Source: Segatella hominis
GTDB taxonomy: Bacteria; Bacteroidota; Bacteroidia; Bacteroidales; Bacteroidaceae
Assembly: GCF_004535825.1 (NCBI RefSeq)
Contig: NZ_SGVY01000004.1
Span: 1 to 64,000, forward strand
Direction of reading: 5' to 3'
DNA: 64,000 nucleotides
A program made the translations under genes and the position numbers. The notes beneath the pieces are model-generated. The model ran no database searches. It was not told the origin of the DNA and worked only from the letters and a program-made list of their open reading frames with translations. The stretch's first letter is position 1, and each line of letters opens with the position of its first letter. Of this stretch, positions 31,233 through 40,314 are shown one piece after another.

Positions 31233-32732
31233 ATGAATTTAAGTATATTCGTCATAGTACCACTCCTGATGTTGCTCGGCCTTTGGTTGGCTCGCAACGA
31301 CAAGCAGGTTCGTGGTGTGATGGTAGCAGGTGCCAGCGTGTTGCTTGGCCTCTCCATCTATTTGGTGTTTGCATTTCTCGAGGCTCGTGAGACAATGCCA
31401 GCAGACCAGGTTCCTATGCTCTTCACTTACAGTGTGCCTTGGTTTGAGCCATTGCACATCAACTATTCACTCGGTGTGGATGGTATTTCTGTAGTGATGC
31501 TTCTCTTGACTTCCATCATTGTGTTCACCGGTACATTTGCTTCTTGGCAGATGGAGCCAATGAAGAAGGAGTACTTCCTCTGGTTCACTCTCTTGAGCAT
31601 CGGTGTATATGGTTTCTTCATCTCTGTCGACATGTTCACCATGTTCATGTTCTATGAGGTTGCGCTGATTCCTATGTATCTCCTCATCGGTGTATGGGGT
31701 AGCGGTGCAAAGGAGTATTCTGCTATGAAGTTGACTTTGATGTTGATGGGTGGTTCTGCTCTTTTGATTATCGGTATCTTGGGTATCTACTTCTACAGTG
31801 GTGCTCAGACATTCGAAATTCTGGATATCGCTCACCATACCAATGGTGCTCACGCTATTCCTGAGAGCGTTCAGAATGTATTCTTCCCATTGCTCTTCAT
31901 CGGTTTCGGTATTCTTGGAGCTTTGTTCCCATTCCATACATGGTCTCCTGATGGTCACGCAAGTGCGCCAACAGCCGTATCTATGTTGCATGCCGGTGTA
32001 TTGATGAAGTTGGGTGGTTATGGTTGCTTCCGTATCGCTATGTTCCTTTTGCCAGCAGCTACTCATGGTTTCTGGATTAAGGTGTTCTTGGTATTGACAA
32101 CCATCTCAATCGTTTATGGTGCTTTGTCAGCTTGTGTACAGACTGACTTGAAGTACATCAACGCTTACTCTTCTGTATCTCACTGTGGTATGGTGCTCTT
32201 CGCACTCTGTATGATGACCGAGACAGCTGCAACTGGTGCTATTCTCCAGATGTTGTCTCATGGTTTGATGACCGCCCTCTTCTTCGCCGTTATCGGTATG
32301 ATTTATCATCAGGCTGGTACACGTGACGTTCGCTACTTGGGTGGTTTGATGAAGATTATCCCATTCCTCTCAGTAGGTTATGCTGTAGCAGGTTTGGCTA
32401 ACCTCGGTTTGCCAGGTTTCTCTGGTTTCGTAGCTGAGATGACTATCTTCGTAGGTTCATTCCAGAATGCCGATATGTTCCACCGTGTATGTACCATCAT
32501 CGCATGTACTTCTATCGTAGTAACAGCGGTTTACATCTTGCGTTGTGTAGGTAAGATCCTTTATCAGAAGGTTCCTAATCCAAAGTTGGAGAAACTCCAC
32601 GATGCAACATGGGATGAGCGTATTGCAGTAGCAGGTCTGATTGCCTGTGTAGCAGGTCTCGGTATGTTCCCACTCTGGGCAGAGGAGATTATCATGGACG
32701 CAGTAGGTCCTATCTTTAGTGTAATTATGTAA
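31233..32732 (+). CDS. nuoM: NADH-quinone oxidoreductase subunit M
   Basis: A 499-residue antiporter-like subunit with about 14 helices. Visible motifs are FMFYEVALIPMYLLIG near 135, with the conserved glutamate, and FPFHTWSPDGHASAPTAVSMLHAGVLMKLGGYG near 230-262. GLANLGLPGFSGFVAE follows near 388. Complete and typical. Confidence 0.95.
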   Translation: MNLSIFVIVPLLMLLGLWLARNDKQVRGVMVAGASVLLGLSIYLVFAFLEARETMPADQVPMLFTYSVPWFEPLHINYSLGVDGISVVMLLLTSIIVFTGTFASWQMEPMKKEYFLWFTLLSIGVYGFFISVDMFTMFMFYEVALIPMYLLIGVWGSGAKEYSAMKLTLMLMGGSALLIIGILGIYFYSGAQTFEILDIAHHTNGAHAIPESVQNVFFPLLFIGFGILGALFPFHTWSPDGHASAPTAVSMLHAGVLMKLGGYGCFRIAMFLLPAATHGFWIKVFLVLTTISIVYGALSACVQTDLKYINAYSSVSHCGMVLFALCMMTETAATGAILQMLSHGLMTALFFAVIGMIYHQAGTRDVRYLGGLMKIIPFLSVGYAVAGLANLGLPGFSGFVAEMTIFVGSFQNADMFHRVCTIIACTSIVVTAVYILRCVGKILYQKVPNPKLEKLHDATWDERIAVAGLIACVAGLGMFPLWAEEIIMDAVGPIFSVIM

Positions 32733-32747
32733 TAAATATCAGAAGAA

Positions 32748-34199
32748 ATGAATTACAGTCAATTTTTAAATATGATTCCAGAAGCTACCCTGATGGTAGT
32801 TCTGCTGATCACTTTCTTTGCTGACTTCTGCAGTTCCAAGAGCGCAGACCGTAAGTGGTTCAATCCTCTGGTATGTCTCTTGATGGTGGCTCACATTGTC
32901 ATCAATATCTTCCCAACAGAAGCCACAGAGGCATTTGGCGGCATGTACACAACAGGTCCTGCTGTCGGTGTCTTGAAGACTATCCTTGCTCTCGGTACCC
33001 TCATCGTGTTGGTACAGGCCAAGGAGTGGTTGAGCCGTAAGGACACAGCCTTCAAGGAGGGTGAGTTCTATATGTTGATTATCTCTACCTTGCTCGGTAT
33101 GAATATGATGGTAAGTGCCAACCACTTCCTCCTGTTCTTCCTCGGTCTTGAGATGGCATCTGTGCCAATGGCTTGCTTGGTAGCATTCGATAAGTATCGT
33201 CACAATTCAGCTGAAGCTGGTGCTAAGTTCATCCTTACTGCTACATTCTCAAGTGGTGTGATGATTTATGGTATCTCTTTGCTTTATGCTGCTTGTGGTA
33301 CTTTGTATTTCGATGACGTTGCAAAGGTTATCTCTGCATCTCCATTGACCATTGCTGGTATGGTATTCTTCTTCAGTGGTTTGGGCTTCAAGATTTCTTT
33401 GGTTCCTTTCCACTTCTGGACAGCTGATTCATATCAGGGTGCTCCAACTACAGTTACAGGTTATCTCTCTGTAGTTTCTAAGGGTGCTGCTGCATTTACT
33501 CTCTGTGCTATCCTCATGAAGGTATTTGCTCCAATGGTAGAGTACTGGACAGTATTGCTTTACATTGTCATTGTACTTTCTATCACTATCGCCAACCTCT
33601 TTGCTATCCGTCAGAGTGACTTGAAGCGTTTCATGGCATTCTCTTCTATCTCTCAGGCAGGTTACATCATGTTGGCTGTGGTTGGTAACTCAGCAATGAG
33701 CGTGACCGCTCTGACATACTATGTATTGATTTATGTAGTTGCCAACTTGAGCGTGTTTACCATTATCTCATCTGTTGAGGAGCACAACAATGGTACAGTT
33801 ATGATGGACAGCTACAACGGTTTGTACAAGACCAATCCACGTTTGGCATTCCTGATGACATTGGCATTGTTCTCATTGGGTGGTATTCCTCCATTTGCAG
33901 GTATGTTCTCAAAGTTCTTTGTGTTTATGGCAGCCGTTCAGGGTGCAGATATTCACACCACTCTTGGAGCATGGGCTTATGGCGTAGTATTCATCGCTTT
34001 GGTTAACACCGTATTGAGCTTGTACTACTACTTGCTTATCGTGAAGGCCATGTTTATCAAGCACAGCGATAATCCGCTGCCTACTTTCCAGAGCGCTTGC
34101 TCAACAAAGTTGGCGCTTGCCATTTGCACAGTAGGTATCGTTGCATTCGGTATCTGTTCATGTGTATTCGATTGGATTTCTGTAGCAGCTAATGCATAA
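32748..34199 (+). CDS. nuoN: NADH-quinone oxidoreductase subunit N
   Basis: A 483-residue antiporter-like subunit with about 14 helices. It contains [48 protein letters not shown] near 218-247 and a late [13 protein letters not shown]. It closes the operon; a strong terminator follows 51 bases later. Confidence 0.95.
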   Translation: MNYSQFLNMIPEATLMVVLLITFFADFCSSKSADRKWFNPLVCLLMVAHIVINIFPTEATEAFGGMYTTGPAVGVLKTILALGTLIVLVQAKEWLSRKDTAFKEGEFYMLIISTLLGMNMMVSANHFLLFFLGLEMASVPMACLVAFDKYRHNSAEAGAKFILTATFSSGVMIYGISLLYAACGTLYFDDVAKVISASPLTIAGMVFFFSGLGFKISLVPFHFWTADSYQGAPTTVTGYLSVVSKGAAAFTLCAILMKVFAPMVEYWTVLLYIVIVLSITIANLFAIRQSDLKRFMAFSSISQAGYIMLAVVGNSAMSVTALTYYVLIYVVANLSVFTIISSVEEHNNGTVMMDSYNGLYKTNPRLAFLMTLALFSLGGIPPFAGMFSKFFVFMAAVQGADIHTTLGAWAYGVVFIALVNTVLSLYYYLLIVKAMFIKHSDNPLPTFQSACSTKLALAICTVGIVAFGICSCVFDWISVAANA

Positions 34200-34250
34200 C
34201 ATCATTAAGGTATAGAATTCTTATCAAGAAGAAAATACAGATTTAATATA

Positions 34251-34291
34251 AAAAAGGATGGGGCTCCATGATAGAGTCTCATCCTTTTTTT
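34251..34291 (+). terminator. terminator of the nuo operon
   Basis: AAAAAGGATGGGGCTC (34,251-34,266) pairs over all 16 bases, with two G-T wobbles, with GAGTCTCATCCTTTTT (34,274-34,289). The T-run leads directly into the promoter box of the next gene. Confidence 0.9.
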
Positions 34292-34292
34292 G

Positions 34293-34300
34293 TATTTTTG
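34293..34300 (+). promoter_or_regulatory. -7 box TATTTTTG directly before the metallophosphoesterase
   Basis: TATTTTTG is only four bases (CACC) from ATG 34,305, so the transcript would start at or near the start codon. The box lies two bases after the nuo terminator T-run. Confidence 0.55.
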
Positions 34301-34304
34301 CACC

Positions 34305-35429
34305 ATGAAAAAGATTTTTAGATCATTACTATATATTATCATGATGCTGGGGTTGGCATTACTTCCCGACCTCTGGCTGTGGTTTGATGCTGTTTCTACT
34401 TGGCCTTTAGCTTTGGCAATAGCATGGTGGATACCATCAGCTTTGCTTCTTCTGGCAGAAACAGGACTGCAATTTGGCGTATATCATAGACTTTCAGTAA
34501 GAGTCCTTTTTACGATGATTCTTTTTTCTGTGATGCCAAAGATAGTTTATATCCTTTTGTCTCTATTTTTGCCTTGGTGGGTTGCCATTCTTCCTGCCTT
34601 GTTTATGATAGGGGGATTCATATTTGGTTTCACGAAGGGATGGAGAAAGTTGGAAGTGAAACAGATCACCTATTCGTCACCGGATTTACCTCCCTATTTT
34701 GATGGTTATAAGATACTGCATTTCACGGATTTTCATTTGGGTACTTTTCCCAAAGATACGGATTTCGTAGAAAAAGTGGTGGAATGTGCCAATAATGAAG
34801 ATGTAGAACTGATGGCTTTTACAGGAGATTTAGTCAATAACTCTGCTACAGAAGTCGCTCCATATCTGGAAACATTAAAACAACTTCATGCTCCCGACGG
34901 AATCTATTCGGTATGGGGAAATCATGATTATTGTGAGTATGATAACAATCATTCCATTGGAGCTTTGAAGCGAAACCGCAAAATGCTTTTCGGATTTCAG
35001 AAGGAGTTGGGCTGGACTCAGTTGATGAATGAGCATGTTACCTTATCGCATGGACTGGCAAGTATTGAGATAATAGGAGTAGAGAATGCAGGAAATCCAC
35101 CTTTCTCTAATCGTGCCAACTTGAAAAAGGCAATGAAAGGAATCGTAGATAAGAAAGCTTTCAAAATACTCTTGACCCACGACCCACATCATTGGCGCAA
35201 GGAGGCTCTGAAGGCTGGCATACATCTTACCCTTTCCGGTCATACTCATGCTGGACAGATTCTCATAGGTAAATTGACACCAGCCCGTCTGGCTTTCAAG
35301 GAGTGGGGAGGTATTTATAGGCGGGGTGCCCAGATGCTTTATGTATCCGCAGGTATCGGTGGCTCTTTCCCTTTCCGTTTGGGAGCATGGCCTGAAATGA
35401 CTGTCATCACATTGAAAAGAAAGTTATAA
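34305..35429 (+). CDS. membrane-anchored metallophosphoesterase
   Basis: A 374-residue protein. The first about 115 residues hold three to four hydrophobic helices. The rest is a calcineurin-like metallophosphoesterase with all metal motifs: DFHLG, TGDLVNN, WGNHDYCEYD, then LTHDPHHW and SGHTHAGQ. The family often includes UDP-2,3-diacylglucosamine hydrolase-like and phosphodiesterase enzymes; the substrate is unknown. ATG 34,305 is the only start in line with the promoter; if the box at 34,293 is used, the mRNA has almost no leader. Confidence 0.88.
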   Translation: MKKIFRSLLYIIMMLGLALLPDLWLWFDAVSTWPLALAIAWWIPSALLLLAETGLQFGVYHRLSVRVLFTMILFSVMPKIVYILLSLFLPWWVAILPALFMIGGFIFGFTKGWRKLEVKQITYSSPDLPPYFDGYKILHFTDFHLGTFPKDTDFVEKVVECANNEDVELMAFTGDLVNNSATEVAPYLETLKQLHAPDGIYSVWGNHDYCEYDNNHSIGALKRNRKMLFGFQKELGWTQLMNEHVTLSHGLASIEIIGVENAGNPPFSNRANLKKAMKGIVDKKAFKILLTHDPHHWRKEALKAGIHLTLSGHTHAGQILIGKLTPARLAFKEWGGIYRRGAQMLYVSAGIGGSFPFRLGAWPEMTVITLKRKL

Positions 35430-35487
35430 AATAGCGATTTCCTTTCAAAAAGTTTATCAATTGTTTGGAAGTTATTTAGAAAAACGT

Positions 35488-35495
35488 TATTTTTG
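35488..35495 (+). promoter_or_regulatory. -7 box TATTTTTG before the M48 lipoprotein gene
   Basis: TATTTTTGC, 62 bases upstream of ATG 35,558. Confidence 0.55.
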
Positions 35496-35557
35496 CATAA
35501 GAGTAGAGTTATGTCATATAATTCAGTCAATTTAGGAGTTTTAAAATCAAAGAGAAG

Positions 35558-36463
35558 ATGAAAAGTTTAAAGAATCTTGCCCTTGTGGCAATGACATCAT
35601 TGGTGTTGGCTTCCTGTGGAACCACCCAGCAAGTACCACTGACAGGTCGTACTCATCGTATTTCAGTTTCTGATGAGCAGGTGTTGAGCCTCTCTAATCA
35701 GGAATATACAAAGTATATGGCTTCGGCTAAAAAATCCAAGAATGCTACTCAGACAGCTATGGTCAGAAGAGTAGGTCAGAGACTGGCAACTGCCGTAGAA
35801 ACATATTTGAAGCAGAATGGTTTTGCTAATGACTTGAAGAATTATTCCTGGGAATTTAATCTGGTGCAAGACAATAGTGCCAATGCTTTCTGTATGCCTG
35901 GTGGTAAAATTGTAGTTTATGAAGGATTGCTCCCATATACCCAGAACGAGACCTGTCTTGCCATTGTTCTTGGTCATGAAATTGCACATGCTGTAGCTAA
36001 ACATAGTGCCGAGCAGTTGAGTAAGCAGCAGAATCAGCAGATTGGTACTAATATTTTAGGCAGTGTTCTGAATCAGGCTGTGGGAAGTGGTGTAGGTGAT
36101 GTGGCCAGTGCTGTTGCCGGTCAGTATTTCTCATTCCGTAACTTAAAGTATTCCCGTGACAATGAGACAGAGGCTGATTATATGGGTCTGATCTTTGCAG
36201 CGATGGCTGGTTATGATCCTCAGCAGGCTATTCCTTTCTGGAAGCGCATGTCCAGCGGTTCAAGCTCAAACAAGAGTGATATCTTCAGTGATCACCCTTC
36301 TGATGCTAAGCGTATTGCTGCTTTGCAAAAAGAAATGCCTACAGCTTTGCAATATTATAAGGCTGCAACTCCTGCCGTTACTTCTGTTAAGACTGTCAGA
36401 GCTTCGCAATTGACAAACAATAGAAAGACTGCAGCGAAGAAGACTACAACGAGAAGACGTTAG
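35558..36463 (+). CDS. M48-family zinc metalloprotease, lipoprotein
   Basis: A 301-residue lipoprotein: signal peptide and lipobox LASC with C20. The zinc motif HEIAH is at 140-144 and the third ligand glutamate lies in NETEADYMG. This is the family of E. coli LoiP/BepA-type envelope proteases that act in outer-membrane quality control. The C-terminus is basic and repetitive (KKTTTRRR). It is followed closely by the NfeD and stomatin-like genes, so they may share a transcript, and a membrane-proteostasis role for the group is plausible. Confidence 0.88.
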   Translation: MKSLKNLALVAMTSLVLASCGTTQQVPLTGRTHRISVSDEQVLSLSNQEYTKYMASAKKSKNATQTAMVRRVGQRLATAVETYLKQNGFANDLKNYSWEFNLVQDNSANAFCMPGGKIVVYEGLLPYTQNETCLAIVLGHEIAHAVAKHSAEQLSKQQNQQIGTNILGSVLNQAVGSGVGDVASAVAGQYFSFRNLKYSRDNETEADYMGLIFAAMAGYDPQQAIPFWKRMSSGSSSNKSDIFSDHPSDAKRIAALQKEMPTALQYYKAATPAVTSVKTVRASQLTNNRKTAAKKTTTRRR

Positions 36464-36501
36464 ACAATATAAAAATACTAACCATTCAAAATCATAGAAT
36501 C

Positions 36502-36954
36502 ATGATAGACTATATTTCTCAAAATCTTTGGCTTTTCTGGACCATTATTACAGTAGTGTGTCTCATCATGGAACTCTCATCAGGTGATTTCTATGTTACT
36601 TGTTTCGCCCTTGGTGCTCTGGTAAGTATCTGCCTGGCAGTGGCAGGTTTGCCTTTCTGGGTGCAGGTTATTGCCTGGGCAGTCTGTTCGGTATTGAGTA
36701 TTTGGCTCATACGCCCTCATCTGGTTCATGCCATCCATCAAGGAGCTGATGACAGGAAAAGCAATGCTGATGCCCTCTTGGGGCAGGTGGGTGAAGTGAC
36801 GCAAACCATTGTTGCCGGTGATTACGGAAGAGTGAAATTGGATGGTGACGACTGGAAAGCAGAGGCGCCATCTTCATCTGTGAACATCGAAGTGGGAACA
36901 AAGGTAAAGATAGTCGGAAGAGAGTCTATTATTCTGAAAGTTGAAAAGCTGTAA
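36502..36954 (+). CDS. NfeD-family membrane protein
   Basis: A 150-residue protein: two to three hydrophobic helices in the first about 75 residues, then an OB-fold-like C-terminus with GQVGEVTQTIVAGDYGRVKLDGDDWKA and GTKVKIVGRESIILKVEKL. NfeD proteins nearly always sit next to a stomatin/SPFH gene, as here (55 bases downstream), and are thought to organise membrane domains. Confidence 0.88.
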   Translation: MIDYISQNLWLFWTIITVVCLIMELSSGDFYVTCFALGALVSICLAVAGLPFWVQVIAWAVCSVLSIWLIRPHLVHAIHQGADDRKSNADALLGQVGEVTQTIVAGDYGRVKLDGDDWKAEAPSSSVNIEVGTKVKIVGRESIILKVEKL

Positions 36955-37008
36955 AAAGCATTTTTTAGTCAATTTTCATTTATTATTAACTAATCAAAAC
37001 ATACAATT

Positions 37009-37959
37009 ATGAGCATCGGTATCTACGTGTTAATTGTTATTGTGGTTCTTGCACTTATCATCGTCAAGAAGACCATTGTCATCATTCCTCAGAGTGAGAC
37101 CAAGATTATAGAGCGTCTCGGTCGTTATTATGCGACTTTGAAACCAGGTATCAATATCATCATACCTTTTATCGATCATGCGAAGGATATCGTTTCCCAG
37201 CGCAACGGACGTTATTCCTATAGTAATAGCATCGATTTGCGTGAGCAGGTTTATGATTTCGCCCGTCAGAATGTAATCACGAAGGATAATATTCAGATGC
37301 AGATTAATGCCCTCTTGTATTTCCAAATTGTAGATCCATTCAAGAGTGTGTATGAAATCAATAATTTGCCAAATGCTATCGAGAAGTTGACACAGACTAC
37401 ACTCCGTAATATTATAGGTGAGATGGAACTTGACCAGACTTTGACTTCCCGAGATACCATCAATACCAAATTACGTTCTGTATTGGATGATGCTACCAAC
37501 AAGTGGGGTATCAAGGTAAATCGTGTTGAGCTGCAGGATATTACTCCTCCAGAGAGTGTGCTCGTTGCCATGGAAAAGCAGATGCAGGCAGAACGAAACA
37601 AGCGTGCTACCATTCTGACTTCTGAAGGTGAAAAGGAGAAACAGCGTTTGCTTTCTGAAGGTGAGAAGGCTGCTATTGTCAACAAGGCTGAAGCTGCAAA
37701 ACAGCAGGCTATCCTGAATGCTGAAGGTGAAGCTACTGCACGTATTCGCAAGGCAGAAGCCGAGGCGATTGCTATCCAGAAAATAACTGAGGCAGTAGGG
37801 CAGTGTACCAATCCAGCCAACTATCTCTTGGCACAGAAATATATTCAGATGATGCAGGAGGTAGCAGAAGGTAAGAACAATAAGGTGGTTTATTTGCCAT
37901 ACGAGGCCACAAACCTGTTGGGTTCAATTGGTGGAATCAAAGACCTCTTTAAGGGATAA
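37009..37959 (+). CDS. stomatin-like SPFH-domain protein
   Basis: A 316-residue protein with one N-terminal membrane helix (about 4-24), an SPFH/band 7 domain (VIIPQSETKIIERLGRYYATLKPGINIIIPFIDH at about 29-62) and a long charged helical region from about 185. That region is full of AEG/EGE/EAE repeats (SEGEKEKQRLLSEGEKAAIVNKAEA) and forms oligomers. It is of the slipin/paraslipin type that works with NfeD. It probably forms a membrane scaffold and may work with the nearby M48 protease. Confidence 0.9.
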   Translation: MSIGIYVLIVIVVLALIIVKKTIVIIPQSETKIIERLGRYYATLKPGINIIIPFIDHAKDIVSQRNGRYSYSNSIDLREQVYDFARQNVITKDNIQMQINALLYFQIVDPFKSVYEINNLPNAIEKLTQTTLRNIIGEMELDQTLTSRDTINTKLRSVLDDATNKWGIKVNRVELQDITPPESVLVAMEKQMQAERNKRATILTSEGEKEKQRLLSEGEKAAIVNKAEAAKQQAILNAEGEATARIRKAEAEAIAIQKITEAVGQCTNPANYLLAQKYIQMMQEVAEGKNNKVVYLPYEATNLLGSIGGIKDLFKG

Positions 37960-38027
37960 AGCCGAACCTGATGAAACCCCTTTCCTCAGATAACTTATAA
38001 TTTTATACTTTATATCAAGTAAACTTT

Positions 38028-39137
38028 ATGAAAAAGATTTGTATTGTAGCAGGAGCAAGACCAAATTTTATCAAGGTAGCTCCACTTATCAGAGCTATCG
38101 TATCAGCAAAAAACAGTGGTCATGATATCGGCTATCAACTGGTCTATACAGGAATGGAGGATGATCCTACGTTGGAAAATTCTCTATTTGAAGACCTGGA
38201 GATAGCGAAGCCGGATGTTTATCTGGCTGTGGACTGTGAGAATTTGAATGAACTTACAGGTCATGTCATGGCTAAATTTGAAAAATATCTCCAGGAAAAT
38301 CCTGCGGATGTGGTTGTAGTGGTGGATGACTTGGCTTCTACTATGGCAGTAGCCATCGTAACTAAGAAACAGGGCATTCAATTAGCCCATATTGCAGCGG
38401 GTACCCGCAGTTTCGATATATCGATGCCTAAGGAAATCAATCGTCTTGTCATTGATGGTCTCTCTGACATCCTCTTTACTGCAGGTATTTCAAACAACAG
38501 TATTGCCAATAAGGAAGGTGCTGAACTTTCCAAGGTATATATGGTAGGAAATATCCTTATCGATAACATCCGTTTCCTGAAGAACAAGATGTCTCGCCCA
38601 TCACTGATGGATGAGCATGGATTGGAAGATGGGAAGTACCTTGTTCTGACCATCAACCGAAAAGTTTTGCTTGCCGATAGAGATAAGTTGAATGCCTTAC
38701 TCTTTGTGATTGATGCGGAGGCGCGAAAGGCTGGTGTCAAGGTGATAGCTCCTTTGAGAGGTAAAGCTTTGGAGGCCGTACTGTCTTTCCAAACCCATCA
38801 GGCATTGCATGATCATCATACGGGAATAGAGATTGTTTCTCCACAGGCTTATCTTGATTTCTGTTATCTCACAGCTCATGCTCAGGGTGTCATCAGTGAT
38901 TCTGGTAATGTGGCAGAAGAGGCTACGTTTAATGGTGTTCCGTGTATTACGCTCAATAATTATACAGAGCATATTGAGACGGTAAAAGTGGGAACCAATG
39001 AACTGGTAGGAGAAGATGCAGAGATACTTGCTGCCATGTTGCAGAAAATCTTCAAGGGCGAATGGAAGAAGGCTGGTATTCCTGACCGTTGGGATGGTCG
39101 TTCTGCAGAACGTATCCTTCAGATCCTTTGTGATTAA
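38028..39137 (+). CDS. wecB: UDP-N-acetylglucosamine 2-epimerase (non-hydrolysing)
   Basis: A 369-residue enzyme of the WecB family that interconverts UDP-GlcNAc and UDP-ManNAc for surface polysaccharides. Visible motifs are VAGARPNFIKVAPLIRA, VYTGMEDD, AHIAAGTRSFDISMPKEINRLVIDGLSDILFT and SDSGNVAEEATFNGVPCITL. The usual AGLR is AGTRS here. It stands alone, without other polysaccharide genes beside it. A terminator follows. Confidence 0.87.
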   Translation: MKKICIVAGARPNFIKVAPLIRAIVSAKNSGHDIGYQLVYTGMEDDPTLENSLFEDLEIAKPDVYLAVDCENLNELTGHVMAKFEKYLQENPADVVVVVDDLASTMAVAIVTKKQGIQLAHIAAGTRSFDISMPKEINRLVIDGLSDILFTAGISNNSIANKEGAELSKVYMVGNILIDNIRFLKNKMSRPSLMDEHGLEDGKYLVLTINRKVLLADRDKLNALLFVIDAEARKAGVKVIAPLRGKALEAVLSFQTHQALHDHHTGIEIVSPQAYLDFCYLTAHAQGVISDSGNVAEEATFNGVPCITLNNYTEHIETVKVGTNELVGEDAEILAAMLQKIFKGEWKKAGIPDRWDGRSAERILQILCD

Positions 39138-39192
39138 GTATAGCGATAAGTTATGTAGGTTTTACATCATTGATTTTCAAACCAATATGAAC

Positions 39193-39240
39193 AAAAAAAT
39201 AAGAGTGTGATGAAGTTTTCCATCACACTCTTATTTTTTT
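39193..39240. terminator. bidirectional terminator between wecB and the outer-membrane protein gene
   Basis: AAAAAATAAGAGTGTGATG pairs with CATCACACTCTTATTTTTT; both strands end in T. It serves two convergent genes. Confidence 0.9.
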
Positions 39241-39261
39241 GTTTTTATAATGAATTTTATA

Positions 39262-40143
39262 TTACTGTTTGGAACGGTTTTCATTCGGGTTCGGATAATT
39301 GTATCTATCAAAATAATCCATTCCCTTATTATTATACCATACACCCTCCACATTGATTCCGATGGAGAAATTCTTGTTGACATTGTACTTCACGCCTGCA
39401 CCTAAGACATTGGCTCCTGGCATTCCCATACCATATCCGAAAGGCATGGTTCCTCCCATTCCCCATAAACCGGGATAATAGCCTAATCCGTAGCCGCCAT
39501 ATCTTCCATAACCATAGGGGCCATATCCAGCATAGCGACTGTAGAAGTTATCATAGTTGTTGCTGATGCTGAGTTGTCCATATACATAAGCTTCCCAATG
39601 CTCATTGAATTTATAGCCCATGATGGCATAAAGTCCAACGTCACGATAGCTGTCGCTTCCCCAGAAAGTATTGTTGAAATATCCTCCTCCTGCAATCCAG
39701 AGTTTTCCATCTTTAGAGAGAGGAGCCAGATAAGTGGCATTGATATTCTGCGAGAATCCGCCTTTATGAGGCAGGCCTTTTCCGAAAGTTGCAAATGCTG
39801 AAGCACCTAAGGAAACATTCAGTCCTTTGTGCAGTCCATAGCCATACTCCAATCCCTTGTTATCATCTAAACTGCTTAGAGGAGATAAGTTGGATTTTTC
39901 TTCAGAGAAAGATTTCTGTTCTTCATTCCAAGAAGGTGAACTGACTGTATATTTCACGTTCTTCATTGGCTTTCCCTGATAAATCATCTTTTGACCGGTT
40001 TGCATGATGGTGTCACCAGGCAATAACCAGTCTGCTCTCGGACTATCTGCGCTGTGTAGTGGGCCGAAAGTTAAGGTTTGTGCCTGTGCTTGAGCAATGC
40101 AGAAACCAAAGAGTGATATCAGAGTTACGATATATTTCTTCAT
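39262..40143 (-). CDS. probable outer-membrane protein with glycine/tyrosine-rich loop
   Basis: A 293-residue protein with a signal peptide (about 1-21, ending AQAQ). The second half has strands typical of an outer-membrane barrel (WIAGGGYFNNTFW, HWEAYVYGQLSI, NVLGAGVKYNVNKNFSIGINVEGVW). An unusual glycine/tyrosine-rich stretch, at about 208-245, separates two strands and is probably a surface loop. I do not recognise a named family. It has no partner gene: convergent with wecB and downstream of glyA. Confidence 0.7.
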   Translation of the reverse strand: MKKYIVTLISLFGFCIAQAQAQTLTFGPLHSADSPRADWLLPGDTIMQTGQKMIYQGKPMKNVKYTVSSPSWNEEQKSFSEEKSNLSPLSSLDDNKGLEYGYGLHKGLNVSLGASAFATFGKGLPHKGGFSQNINATYLAPLSKDGKLWIAGGGYFNNTFWGSDSYRDVGLYAIMGYKFNEHWEAYVYGQLSISNNYDNFYSRYAGYGPYGYGRYGGYGLGYYPGLWGMGGTMPFGYGMGMPGANVLGAGVKYNVNKNFSIGINVEGVWYNNKGMDYFDRYNYPNPNENRSKQ

Positions 40144-40220
40144 ATTCCGTACTTGTTTTATTCTGCAAACTTACAATTTTTTCTTGTATTTCTATCAGGC
40201 TTTAATATAAAACAACAAAA

Positions 40221-40254
40221 AATAGGCTTGCTTTACTTAAAAAACAAGCCTATT
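40221..40254 (-). terminator. terminator of glyA
   Basis: AATAGGCTTG (40,221-40,230) pairs with CAAGCCTATT (40,245-40,254); on the minus strand the stem is followed by TTTTTT. Confidence 0.75.
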
Positions 40255-40314
40255 ATATAATAATGTAAAAATCAGGAACTTTTCCGGACCTTTACTTTCC
40301 GTTTATCAGAAGAA

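Noticed and set aside
24057-34199. Hidden nuoE, nuoF or nuoG between the other nuo genes
   Set aside because: Gaps between the nuo genes are at most a few dozen bases; there is no room for them.
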